Part shown: in pieces, positions 1 through 8,818 of the stretch
Position numbering within the stretch: the first letter of the stretch is position 1
How the letters are laid out: each line of letters opens with the position of its first letter
Source: Goniomonas avonlea
Lineage: Eukaryota; Cryptophyceae; Goniomonadida; Goniomonadaceae
Length of the DNA stretch: 12,522 nucleotides
Assembly (NCBI GenBank): GCA_003573635.1
Contig: QUTJ01031534.1
Coordinates: forward strand, 1 to 12,522
Reading direction: 5' to 3'
Notes under the pieces: model-generated
Told to the model about the DNA's origin: nothing
Database searches by the model: none
Seen by the model: only the letters and a program-made list of their open reading frames with translations
Translations under genes and position numbers: made by a program

Positions 1-3000
1 GGACATTGCCCCGGACGGCGCTGCTGGCACCCTGCGCGTCAAACGTGAAAAGGGACGTCAGCGTCGGGTGCAGGCGTTCTCCGAGCACCGTCGACAGCAC
101 ACTGGCTAACACCGTCACCCAGCCAGACACGGGCCTGGCGCGCAGGCTACTGTCTGATGTCCACTGTGTGGACGAGCACCCACTGCCACCCAGGCGGGCC
201 CGTTGCGACAGCGCGGCGACGCCAACGTTGCTCCCTACGACGGTCACGCTCGTCGAGCCAGTCTGCGGCGTGTTGATGCGCACAAGGCCGCTGGGGGCCC
301 AGTCGTGGAGCGTCCAGGCGTGAGTGAGGGTGCCAGACACCTGTACCAGCTGCGTCACGACAACAGCGAGAGCTGACAGCACACTTCCAGAGGCCTGCTT
401 GCACTGGACGCTGCTGTCGGCCTTCCAGAAAGTCACCTGCACCGCGCTGCCGTGGGCACGCCCCCGCAGGCTGTGCGACGCCTGATGCCCAAGGTTCACG
501 CCCAGAACCGTGACGCTCGTCGCGCCTGTGGCGGCGTGGTTGGCCCGCACCAACGAGCTGGCTGCGGGCAGATCATGTGTGACGGCAGTCGTCAACGTCC
601 GAGCCCACCCAAGCTGGGCCGAACTAATCTGCGCCTGCCGCATGATGCTGAGGGACTGCGCGCGCCTGGCGACAACGGAGGTGTCAGACCTCCACGGCGT
701 CTGCTCCTGGACAGTGCCACTGAGCGCGAGGCGTGCGGAGTGCGGCGACTCCCCAACGTTGGCGCCCACCACAGTCACGCTGGACGCGCCAGTGGTTGGG
801 CCGTTGGAGGGCACCTGCCCACTGGCGGCAGGCTGGTCGTACGACCAAGACGCGGTTAAGGAGCCAGCCTGGCGGGCGGCAGACACGGCGAGGAGTCGGG
901 ATGCGCGCGCTCCGCTCGGTGCGCGGCAGAGCAAGGAGCTCTCGGAGACCCAGACAGTCGTCGCGCGAGCAGTGCCGCCAATATTTACCCGCGGCGAGAA
1001 CTCGACCCGTGCAAAGTTCCGGCCCAGGACGGTCACGCTCGCTGCCGCCGTCACTCCCGTGTTGGCGGGCACCACAGTGGACACAACTGGGGGGTCCGCT
1101 GTCCAGACTGAGGACAGCGTGTTGGCTGGATGTCGCCAGCTCGTGGCGGCGAAACCGCGGGAAATCGCAACAGTGTTGGAACTCTTGCAGCGGAGGGAGC
1201 TCTCGCTGACCCAGAGCGTGTGCTGGGCGGCCGACTTACCCAGGCGCACGCGCTCGCTGCGACCGAAAATGGCAAAATTGTTGGCGACAACGGTCACGCT
1301 GGAAGACCCAGTGGTGGCGTAGTTTGTACTGACGACGCCGGTCAGATGAGAGTGGTCAAACGTCCAGAGGTGGATGTCAGTGTGAACGAACAACAGGCCA
1401 TGGGAGTCGCTCACGGTTGCAGCCACGCGGTTCACCCCGACGGCTCGGTCGCCACTGCTCGCCTTGCAGAGCAGAGAGCTGTCCGAGGTCCATTCTGTGA
1501 TCTCGCCAGCAGTGCCTCCGAGCCGCAGGCGCGTCGTCGACGTTCGCAGGCCGACAGTCGCGCCAATCACACTCACGCTGATGGACCCCGTGCTGGGTCC
1601 GTTGGTGCGCTCCACGTTGCTTTCGTACGTGAACGCCGCAGTAATTGTCCGCCCACGTCGGGTCAGCACAGTCGCAGAAAACATCTGCCGGCTGCGCCAC
1701 CCGCTCACTGCGCGGAGAGCGAGTGAGGTCTCGGACGCCCACAGTGTCGCCGGCGAGGACGTGTCGGCCGACCTCACCCGCAGACTGCGCTCCGCCCCGG
1801 CCAGGCTTGAGCCGAGCAGCGTCACGCTGACCGCACCCGTCGCAGGCAAGTTCCAGCGAAACACGGAACTGAGCGGGGGGTGCTCGTACGACCAGCAGCG
1901 TGTGAGGGACGACGCCGGCACGGCGCGGACCGTCATGGCCAGGCAGAGCAGGCCGGAGGCGCCGTTCACCTGGCGACAGAGAACCGAAGAGTCTGAGAAC
2001 CAGCGAGTCGCAGAGGCAGCTGTGCCCCCGGACCGCAGACGCGCAGAGTAGTCCCGGTGCCCGGCGCTAGAGCCCACCACGGTCACACTGCTGGCCGCTG
2101 TGGTGGGCGAGTTGGTGACGACAATCGAGCTCCGTCCGGTGGAATCATAAGAGAAGCTCGCAGCGAGCGATGACAGCCCCCTGTTGGCCGTCGTTGCGTG
2201 AATTGCCAAGGCAGCGCCAGCGGCGGCACCGAGTTTGCAGGCGATACCAGTGTCCGACCCCCACGCAGAGTTCTCGTGGTGCGAGCGGCCGACCCTTGCT
2301 GCAGCGCTGAAGTCCGCCCCGCCCACGTTCGAGCCCACCACCGTGACCGAGCTGGAGCCAGTCGTCGCGGCGTTGGCGGCCGCAATGGCAAGCACACGCA
2401 CTGTGTCGTCCGTCGTGAAGGCCGCGGTCATTGTCCCTATCAGCGGCGTCGTGGACACAGCCACATGTCGCAGCGCCCCGATGACTGAATACGTGCTCTT
2501 GCACCGCAGCGAGGACTCCGAGGTCCATCGCATGACGCTCGACGCGCTTCCAGCGAGGCGGCTCCTGGCCGACCTGAGGGCCTCCCCAACCTGGAACCCT
2601 ATTACCGTCACGCTCACAGAGCCAGTGCCAGGGAAGTTGGAGCGCGTTGCGCTGCTCACGGTCGGCCCGACGTAGCACCAGGCAGCGCCGAGGGTGCCAA
2701 CTTGGAGCCCGACGGTCACGACCCCGTGGCCAAGCGGTTGTAAGCCCTGCGCCGGCCGGCACCGCACCGACGACTCCGACGTCCAGGAGGTGGCCGCGCC
2801 TGCGGTCCCGAACAGCTGAACCGCTCCGGTTGCGTCGAACGGCTGGAGGGTTGAGCCCACGACAGTGACGCTGGTCGCTCCAGTCGGCGGGGCATTCGCA
2901 ACTAGTATGCTGCTGACCACAGGCCCGACGTAAGAGAACGAGCGAGTGAGAGTCACGAAAGAGCGCACAACCGACGCGGCGACCTGGAGCTGAGTGCGGA

Positions 3001-6000
3001 CGCCCTCGGCAGGGCGAGCGTGTAACACGGTGTCCGACACCCAGACAGTGGCTTGGCAGGAAGATTTGCCAAATCGAATCCAGCTGCTTAGACGTTTGCC
3101 GAGGGTGACACCGATCACCGTCACGCTCGCGGTGCCTGTCACAGGAGTGTTCGCGGGAATGAAGGAAGAGGAGAGCACCGACGACACAAGATCCACTGTG
3201 AAACTGGTGGACATTGAGCCACTGTGTCGTTCCACGGTCACGACCAGCCCAAGCCAAAAGTGGCGAAGCCAATCGCCAGACTTTGCTCGAACCGCGGAAT
3301 CTGAGGTCCATAACGTCGCGACACAAGCGCTGCCAGCGACCCGCACGCCGTGACTGGAGCGACTGGACACCATGCTGCTGCCGAGGACGGTCACACTCAT
3401 GCTCCCGGTTGCAGGGTGGTTGGTCCGGACGGGAGAGGTGGCAGCGACCCCGACGGAGAGCGCAAGAGTGAGACTGCTCACGCGCTGAGCGACCGTCAGC
3501 ACTGCGGTTGCAACGCGGCCCAAGCCTTGGCTCTTCATCCCGCGCATGGAGCTGTCTGAGGTCCAAGTTGTCGCAGTCGAGCCGCTGGCGCCCACACGGG
3601 CCCTCCCGCTTTGACGCAGATCCGAGAACTGCGACCCAACAACAGTCACACTGGTCGCGCCCGAGGCTGGCCCATTGGTGAGGGAGACGCTGCTCGGAGT
3701 GCCAAAGGCGATGGTGAAGGCTGTGGTGGTCGTCACGGACTGTATGACCAGCGTCATCATCGCGGGCAGCACACGAGAGGGCTCGCCCCGCGACAGTTTG
3801 CAGCGCAGAGAGCTCTCGGACGTCCACTCCGTTGCGGTCGGAGCGCTCCCTCCAAACCGTGCCCGCACACTGGCGTCTGCAATGCCGTGGTTGGAGCCCA
3901 CCACGGTGACGCTGGTCGAACCAGTTGCGGCTCCGTTGCGGTCAGCGCTGCGCCATGCGGTGGTGTCTAGCGTGAAAGCAAGGGTCAAGCTCGCAACTGC
4001 GACATGGGTCGCCCTGACGCTGAGTTTGTGGTCGACACCAGCGCTGCATTTGCACCGAACGGCGGTTGCCGAGGTCCAGTCTGTGACATGGCAGCCAGTG
4101 CTGCCGAGCTTCACCGGTGTGGTGACTCCCCAGCCACCGACCATGGAGCCGACGACGGTGACAGAGACCGACGCCGAGCTCGGAGCATTCGATGTCTTGA
4201 CGCTACAGACAGGGACCAGGACGACGTAAGAAAACATGAGGGTCGCGCTGCCCCACTGTGCCGAGGCAGTGGCGGCGACAGTCAGTGCGCGCAGCTGTCC
4301 GAGACCGGCCTTGCACTGCACAGAAGTGTGCGACAGCCAGACGGTTGTCTCGCCGCCAGTCTCCCCAACACGGCCGCGCAACGAGCGGTCAGACTGTCCG
4401 AGGCCCGCGCCGATAATGGTGACACTGGTTGCAGCTGTGCCCACACCGTTGCTGCGCACCGCCGAACTTGGAATGGTGTGAAAAGAGAGGGGGGCAAGCA
4501 GGCTGCCGTGTTGCCGCGCCACCGTGAAAATTGCTTGACGGGCGCCGGCCGTGGAGTCTGGGATGGTGAGACAGCGGACAGTGGACTCGGACAGCCATAT
4601 TGTTGCCGGAGAGGCGGTGGCGCTGACGCGGCACGATGGAGACTCGTTCCCGAGGCCGATGTTTGATCCCACTACAGTGACGCTGACCGACCCTGTGCCT
4701 GGAATGTTGGAACCCACAATCGAGCTGGTTGTGCCACGACTGTCCATCGAAAACAGCGCAACTAGAGACGCCTTGAGGCCGACAAGAGAAGCGGCGACTC
4801 TCAGCAACCCGCCAGGACCACTGCCACTGCGACAGGACACACTCGAATCCGACGTCCAGACGGTTGACTCAACGCTAGACTTGCCAATCCGAACGTGCAT
4901 GGACCACCGACTCCCACCAAAGCTCGAGCCCACAACAGTCACACTCGCCGCNCCCGTGGCCCCCACGTTGGATCGCACAACCGAGCTCACAGCCAGGTCG
5001 TGCGTNAGTGCCAACGTCAGTGTTCCCAGCTTCTGTTGCATCATCGTCATCGGACAAGACAGGCACACTCCCACNCCCGCCGATGTCTTACACCGCACAG
5101 CCGTCCCAGACTGCCACGACGTGGACTCGCAACCAGTCTGCCCAACTCGACGTCCCGGAGACCGGTTCGTGTTAGGGGCAAGAATCGACCCGACAATCGT
5201 CACACTCACGCCCGAGGTCGCCGGAACATTCACTCGGCTTGGCGCGCTGGGATGCAGCCCATCGTACGTCATGCCGTTTGCCAGGCATCCCACCTGCCCA
5301 CCAACACTGACCGCCACACCCAACCCAACATACGAGACGCCGCTGCCCCCTTTGCATCGCATGGAGCTGTCAGACAACCAGGCAGTCACCACGCCCCCGC
5401 TGCCTCCCACTCGGCCACGAGACGAGTGTGCGCCCTGTCGGTAAGTCCAACCGACCACCGTGACGCTCACACTGCCAGTCATGGCCGAGTTGCAGTGCAC
5501 CGCTGAGCTCGCAGCAACACTGAGGCGGCTGTCGAACGACAGCGCAGACATCAGCGTCCCTTGCTTCATTGCGACAGTCGCGCCAATGGAAAACTGACTC
5601 GCAGCTCCGTTACCAACCTTAGAATGCAGTCCCGAGTCTGACACCCACACAGTGCCTTCGCCTCCCGTTTGGCCGACGCGAATGCGCAACGATATGTCTC
5701 GCCTGCCGAAATTCGAACCCACGACAGTGACACTGGCCGAGCCTGTTCCAGGCAAATTGCTGCGGGTGGCGGAGCTAAGCCTGCCCCGCAAATCGCTTGA
5801 AAATAATGAGTTCGTAGTGCCAATGTTCATGATGACACTCAGACCCACACAAAGGGAAGCACCCACGCTCCCCGACTGCTTGCAGTAGAGTCCAGAGTCT
5901 GTTATCCAGCGGGTCGAGCCGCAAGTGCTCCCGCCGACTCGACTGGCCACCGACCTGAGAGCTGCGCCGACATTCGATCCTACCACAGTCACACTCGCGG

Positions 6001-7060
6001 CACCAGTTGTCCCAGCATTTGCCGGCAAAGTGGAACTCAGTGTTCCGATGTCAGTCGAGAGGGAGGCCGCAAGAGTGCCTACGAGCACGCCGACAGTGAC
6101 GGTGGCCGATGCCACAGACAGAGAGCCCCCTGATACCTTACACCTCATCCCTGTACTCGACACCCACACAGTTGACCCACCGCCGCTCCCACCAACCCGA
6201 CCGCGCACAGTCCGGCTGACTGCCCCGAGGTTCGATCCCACGACCGTCACACTCGCGCTGCCCGTCGCCCCGCCATTCGCACCAGCTGCGGAGCTCACTG
6301 CAGGGGAAAGATTGAACGTCAGAACAGATAGTATACTCGAAGCTCTGCTGGTCACTGTCACAGTCACTGTCTGGCCAGTGCTCATTCCGCTGACAGCCTT
6401 GCACCGAACACTTGACTGAGAAGTCCACTGGGTGGAAGCCTGCGCCGAGCCCCCAACTCGGGCCTTCGATGACGAGGGCAAGTGCCCAACGCTCGATCCT
6501 ATCACAGTCACACTAGTGACACCTGTTTGAGCCACATTTGAACGAATGAGAGAACTCAAAGCCTGGTCAAACGTGAAAGCAGACAACAGGCTGCTGGCAA
6601 CCCGCTCAAGAGTGACGGCGATACCTAGGGCAGATGAGAGTCCACTCATGTGCCTACAGAGTAATGTCGTCTGAGAGATCCATACAGTTGATTGGGAAGA
6701 GCTACGACCAAGTCTAACTATTGATGACCAGAGTGATGGTGTGTTTGCGCCCACAATCGTCACGCTGGTCGATCCTGTTGCTGCAGCGTTTGTACGCAAC
6801 GCAGCACTCGTCACTCCACGATTGAAGGAAAAGGCAGTCTGATGACTAGCAACTGCTTGCCCCGTGATTGTCATTGCGCAACCCAAACCACTTGACGAGC
6901 CCGGTGCACTCTTGCAGGCGACAGAGCTCACACTAATCCACAGCCAAGCGCTCGAGGCAGAGCCGCGGAATCTGACTCCAAGGGTTCCATCGAGTGGCGC
7001 CCCTTGTTGGAAATCGCTTCCAAGAATAGTGACGCTCAATGCTCCTGTGCTCGCGAAATT
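1..7060 (-). repeat. Tandem array of about 87-aa (mean 261-nt) coding repeats, 27 anchors visible
   Basis: The S codon of the S-V-T-[VIL] anchor (minus strand; lowest plus coordinate given) occurs at 248, 515, 779, 1037, 1298, 1577, 1826, 2087, 2348, 2612, 2870, 3125, 3395, 3650, 3911, 4163, 4424, 4682, 4943, 5204, 5465, 5732, 5993, 6251, 6512, 6764 and 7034. All are in the same reading frame. Spacing runs from 249 to 279 nt and averages 261 nt. Units are clearly diverged at DNA level, so this is an old coding duplication series, not a recent minisatellite. A further unit begins at the left edge. Confidence 0.93.
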
Positions 7061-7153
7061 GACCCGAACCGCGCTGGAGACAGACGGCGGCGTGCAGCTG
7101 CATGGCAACACCAGCAATAAAAATATTATTGCTGAGATTCGGACAAACCTCAT
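1..7153 (-). CDS. Giant secreted or surface protein with at least 27 tandem IPT/TIG-like repeats (3' partial)
   Basis: A single minus-strand frame stays open from an in-frame stop at 7322-7324 to the left edge. It has no stop or intron, about 2,384 codons are visible, and the C-terminus is missing. From Met at 7151-7153 the protein starts MRFVR followed by the hydrophobic run ISAIIFLLLVLP and then CSC, a good signal peptide. Earlier in-frame Met codons at 7163-7165 and 7220-7222 are possible; the 7222 one has A at -3, so the start is not settled. After about 40 residues the protein is wholly repeats of about 87 residues. Each unit has SVTVVGSN-G, then R-R-GGSA, T-W-SDSS-L-CK, a VTV strand, a FSYD-like strand and a linker ending N-P-TG. 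Length and strand order match IPT/TIG immunoglobulin-like domains, known from adhesins and receptors; that assignment is by pattern only. Expected role is cell-surface adhesion or matrix (inference). The three N bases inside it fall at synonymous third positions, which supports this frame. Confidence 0.9.
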   Translation of the reverse strand, partial: MRFVRISAIIFLLLVLPCSCTPPSVSSAVRVNFASTGALSVTILGSDFQQGAPLDGTLGVRFRGSASSAWLWISVSSVACKSAPGSSSGLGCAMTITGQAVASHQTAFSFNRGVTSAALRTNAAATGSTSVTIVGANTPSLWSSIVRLGRSSSQSTVWISQTTLLCRHMSGLSSALGIAVTLERVASSLLSAFTFDQALSSLIRSNVAQTGVTSVTVIGSSVGHLPSSSKARVGGSAQASTQWTSQSSVRCKAVSGMSTGQTVTVTVTSRASSILSVLTFNLSPAVSSAAGANGGATGSASVTVVGSNLGAVSRTVRGRVGGSGGGSTVWVSSTGMRCKVSGGSLSVASATVTVGVLVGTLAASLSTDIGTLSSTLPANAGTTGAASVTVVGSNVGAALRSVASRVGGSTCGSTRWITDSGLYCKQSGSVGASLCVGLSVIMNIGTTNSLFSSDLRGRLSSATRSNLPGTGSASVTVVGSNFGRRDISLRIRVGQTGGEGTVWVSDSGLHSKVGNGAASQFSIGATVAMKQGTLMSALSFDSRLSVAASSAVHCNSAMTGSVSVTVVGWTYRQGAHSSRGRVGGSGGVVTAWLSDSSMRCKGGSGVSYVGLGVAVSVGGQVGCLANGMTYDGLHPSAPSRVNVPATSGVSVTIVGSILAPNTNRSPGRRVGQTGCESTSWQSGTAVRCKTSAXVGVCLSCPMTMMQQKLGTLTLAXTHDLAVSSVVRSNVGATXAASVTVVGSSFGGSRWSMHVRIGKSSVESTVWTSDSSVSCRSGSGPGGLLRVAASLVGLKASLVALFSMDSRGTTSSIVGSNIPGTGSVSVTVVGSNIGLGNESPSCRVSATASPATIWLSESTVRCLTIPDSTAGARQAIFTVARQHGSLLAPLSFHTIPSSAVRSNGVGTAATSVTIIGAGLGQSDRSLRGRVGETGGETTVWLSHTSVQCKAGLGQLRALTVAATASAQWGSATLMFSYVVLVPVCSVKTSNAPSSASVSVTVVGSMVGGWGVTTPVKLGSTGCHVTDWTSATAVRCKCSAGVDHKLSVRATHVAVASLTLAFTLDTTAWRSADRNGAATGSTSVTVVGSNHGIADASVRARFGGSAPTATEWTSESSLRCKLSRGEPSRVLPAMMTLVIQSVTTTTAFTIAFGTPSSVSLTNGPASGATSVTVVGSQFSDLRQSGRARVGASGSTATTWTSDSSMRGMKSQGLGRVATAVLTVAQRVSSLTLALSVGVAATSPVRTNHPATGSMSVTVLGSSMVSSRSSHGVRVAGSACVATLWTSDSAVRAKSGDWLRHFWLGLVVTVERHSGSMSTSFTVDLVSSVLSSSFIPANTPVTGTASVTVIGVTLGKRLSSWIRFGKSSCQATVWVSDTVLHARPAEGVRTQLQVAASVVRSFVTLTRSFSYVGPVVSSILVANAPPTGATSVTVVGSTLQPFDATGAVQLFGTAGAATSWTSESSVRCRPAQGLQPLGHGVVTVGLQVGTLGAAWCYVGPTVSSATRSNFPGTGSVSVTVIGFQVGEALRSARSRLAGSASSVMRWTSESSLRCKSTYSVIGALRHVAVSTTPLIGTMTAAFTTDDTVRVLAIAAANAATTGSSSVTVVGSNVGGADFSAAARVGRSHHENSAWGSDTGIACKLGAAAGAALAIHATTANRGLSSLAASFSYDSTGRSSIVVTNSPTTAASSVTVVGSSAGHRDYSARLRSGGTAASATRWFSDSSVLCRQVNGASGLLCLAMTVRAVPASSLTRCWSYEHPPLSSVFRWNLPATGAVSVTLLGSSLAGAERSLRVRSADTSSPATLWASETSLALRAVSGWRSRQMFSATVLTRRGRTITAAFTYESNVERTNGPSTGSISVSVIGATVGLRTSTTRLRLGGTAGEITEWTSDSSLLCKASSGDRAVGVNRVAATVSDSHGLLFVHTDIHLWTFDHSHLTGVVSTNYATTGSSSVTVVANNFAIFGRSERVRLGKSAAQHTLWVSESSLRCKSSNTVAISRGFAATSWRHPANTLSSVWTADPPVVSTVVPANTGVTAAASVTVLGRNFARVEFSPRVNIGGTARATTVWVSESSLLCRAPSGARASRLLAVSAARQAGSLTASWSYDQPAASGQVPSNGPTTGASSVTVVGANVGESPHSARLALSGTVQEQTPWRSDTSVVARRAQSLSIMRQAQISSAQLGWARTLTTAVTHDLPAASSLVRANHAATGATSVTVLGVNLGHQASHSLRGRAHGSAVQVTFWKADSSVQCKQASGSVLSALAVVVTQLVQVSGTLTHAWTLHDWAPSGLVRINTPQTGSTSVTVVGSNVGVAALSQRARLGGSGCSSTQWTSDSSLRARPVSGWVTVLASVLSTVLGERLHPTLTSLFTFDAQGASSAVRGNV

Positions 7154-7374
7154 CGGCTTGAACATGGACGAGGCCAACCCTGACTCGATTATCACCGGAC
7201 CAGTCGTCCCTTTGCCGCACATGATGATGCTGTGGCCAGTTAGGGCTGCATTGGGCGGTCCGACGAGAAATTCATACAGATACTCCTTCGGACCTGATGC
7301 GGTGAAATTGATTATAAAGTTCTATCCATATCCGAGTCCCGAACAAACGTCGCTCCTGCTTCTCAGTCTCAGCC
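7154..7374. promoter_or_regulatory. Divergent intergenic region (repeat gene / serine racemase)
   Basis: At most 221 bases separate the two divergent start codons, or 152 if the repeat gene starts at 7222. The stretch is more AT-rich than its surroundings. The plus strand carries TATAAAG at 7312-7318, about 57 bases before the racemase ATG, a possible TATA box. The minus strand shows an overlapping CTTTATAATC. Both genes probably share this promoter space. No other motif is recognised. Confidence 0.5.
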
Positions 7375-8665
7375 ATGACGACTCTCGAGGCGGTGCGAGA
7401 GGCCCATAAGTTGATCCTTCCGTTCATTCACCGTACACCTATCATGCGCTGTTCTGCCCTCGATGCACTTTGTGGCCCAGGNGTCGAGTTGTATCTCAAA
7501 TGCGAGCACCTGCAGAAGGCTGGCTCGTTCAAGGTTCGTGCTGGTGACTGTCTGCTCCGGCATGTTCAAGCTGACAAGCAAAACAGATCAGGGGAGCGAT
7601 GCACTCGGTATTGAGACTTTCTGACGAAGAAGCCGCTAAAGGTGTTGTCACGCATAGCAGTGGGAACCATGGGCAGGCTGTGGCCCTTGCCGCCAAGATT
7701 CGTGGCATCAAGGCCACGGTGGTCATCCCGAACAACGCGCCGCCCGTCAAAGCAGCGTAAGCTTAGTAACACTGCGTCTTCAATGCATAACCATTATGCA
7801 GTGCCATTCGTGCGTATGGGGCGAACCTTGTGTTCTGCGAACCCACTCTAAAGTCTCGTGAGGAGACCAGCGCCGCCATTGTGGCCGAGACCCAAGGCTT
7901 CATGATCCCCGTGCGTTCAGTTACCCTGCCCCCCCCCGCATATTTCACACTTACCCCAGCCGTACAATCACGCAAATGTTATTGCGGGGCAAGGGACAAT
8001 CGCTCTGGAGATTCTTGAGGAGGTCCCTGACGTCGACTGCATTATCACACCTATCAGCGGAGGCGGACGTACGCTTCAAATATCTTTGGTCTTATTCCTC
8101 ACACTTTTTGCCTCACAGTTACCTCGGGGGTGACGATCACAGCGAAGGCGTTGCGTCCCGACATTATCTGTGTGGCGGCAGAGCCTGCTGGCGCTGATGA
8201 TGCTTTCCGATCCAAGGCGTCCGGGACTCTACAGGTGCCCCTGTCCCTGAATCGCGCAACAAAAAAATGTTGAAGAAAAAAATCGTCTTGTTGAGGTCTT
8301 GGTTGACCATAATCCACAGATAAACGAAAAAGTGGATACGATTGCGGACGGGCTGCGAGTCCAGCAGTTGGGGGACATCACCTGGCCCGTGATTCGGGAC
8401 GTTCTTGACGCTGTTGTCACCGTTACCGACGCTGAAATAGTGGAAGCTATGCGGCTTCTGTTTGAACGTGCCAAGCAGGTGTGCCCGTCACGCGCCCTGC
8501 CCCGTTCCTCACTAATCCGTGAGCTAGGTTGTTGAACCCAGCGGTGCTGCGAGTGTGGCCGTCGCTATGTCCAAGACATTCCAGGACGGACCAGGCGCTC
8601 ACAAAAAGAAAGTTGTGGTGGTGCTGAGCGGTGGAAACCTCGACCTGTCTGCCTTGCCATTTTGA
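7375..8665 (+). CDS. Serine racemase / serine-threonine dehydratase (PLP fold-type II), 7 exons
   Basis: Joining exons 7375-7533, 7587-7756, 7802-7910, 7960-8068, 8119-8234, 8320-8478 and 8528-8665 gives 319 aa ending in TGA, close to the family's usual 320-340. The enzyme interconverts L- and D-serine and/or dehydrates serine to pyruvate in the cytosol. SFKIRG supplies the PLP-binding Lys53, split exactly by intron 1. THSSGNHGQ gives Ser78, the counterpart of human racemase Ser84. The phosphate loop is ISGGGLTSG (about 178-186), the plant/fungal form rather than the animal [13 protein letters not shown] gives E204/A208/D210, matching the animal Mg2+ site spacing. DTIADGL, the ITWPVIRD region and VVEPSGA follow, and LSGGNLDL at 307-314 holds Ser308. 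Introns are 53, 45, 49, 50, 85 and 49 nt; all are GT-AG and required for frame. An N at 7482 is silent (Gly). Racemase, threonine dehydratase and 3-hydroxyaspartate dehydratase cannot be separated by sequence alone. Confidence 0.93.
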
Positions 8666-8685
8666 CATGGCTTTGTAGAGTAAAC

Positions 8686-8762
8686 ATGGGTGCCAACATT
8701 GTCTGTGCTCTGTCTCTCTCCCCCTCTCGCACACCCTCTCCCCCCCCCCCCCTCACTCTCTC

Positions 8763-8818
<56 letters not shown>

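Noticed and set aside
2145-3827. 560-codon open frame on the minus strand
   Set aside because: It lies out of register with the repeat gene, and its protein is rich in Arg, Cys, His and Trp with no domain logic. The true frame carries the SVTV repeats and has silent Ns. The roughly three-divisible repeat spacing and high GC keep this shadow frame open.
510-6419. Several plus-strand open frames of 150-300 codons with recurring E-P-T-T-V-T-L motifs
   Set aside because: The motif is the antisense reading of the SVTVVGS codons. These frames start and stop irregularly and switch register, while the minus frame is continuous over 7 kb with a signal peptide.
1-7060. CRISPR array or recent minisatellite as explanation for the periodicity
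   Set aside because: The 261-nt period is coding, the units are diverged at DNA level, and spacing varies only by multiples of three. There are no identical short repeats with unique spacers.
7566-8474. Minus-strand open frames opposite the racemase
   Set aside because: The plus strand gives a complete, correctly spliced PLP-enzyme with all catalytic motifs. The antisense frames show no recognisable protein.
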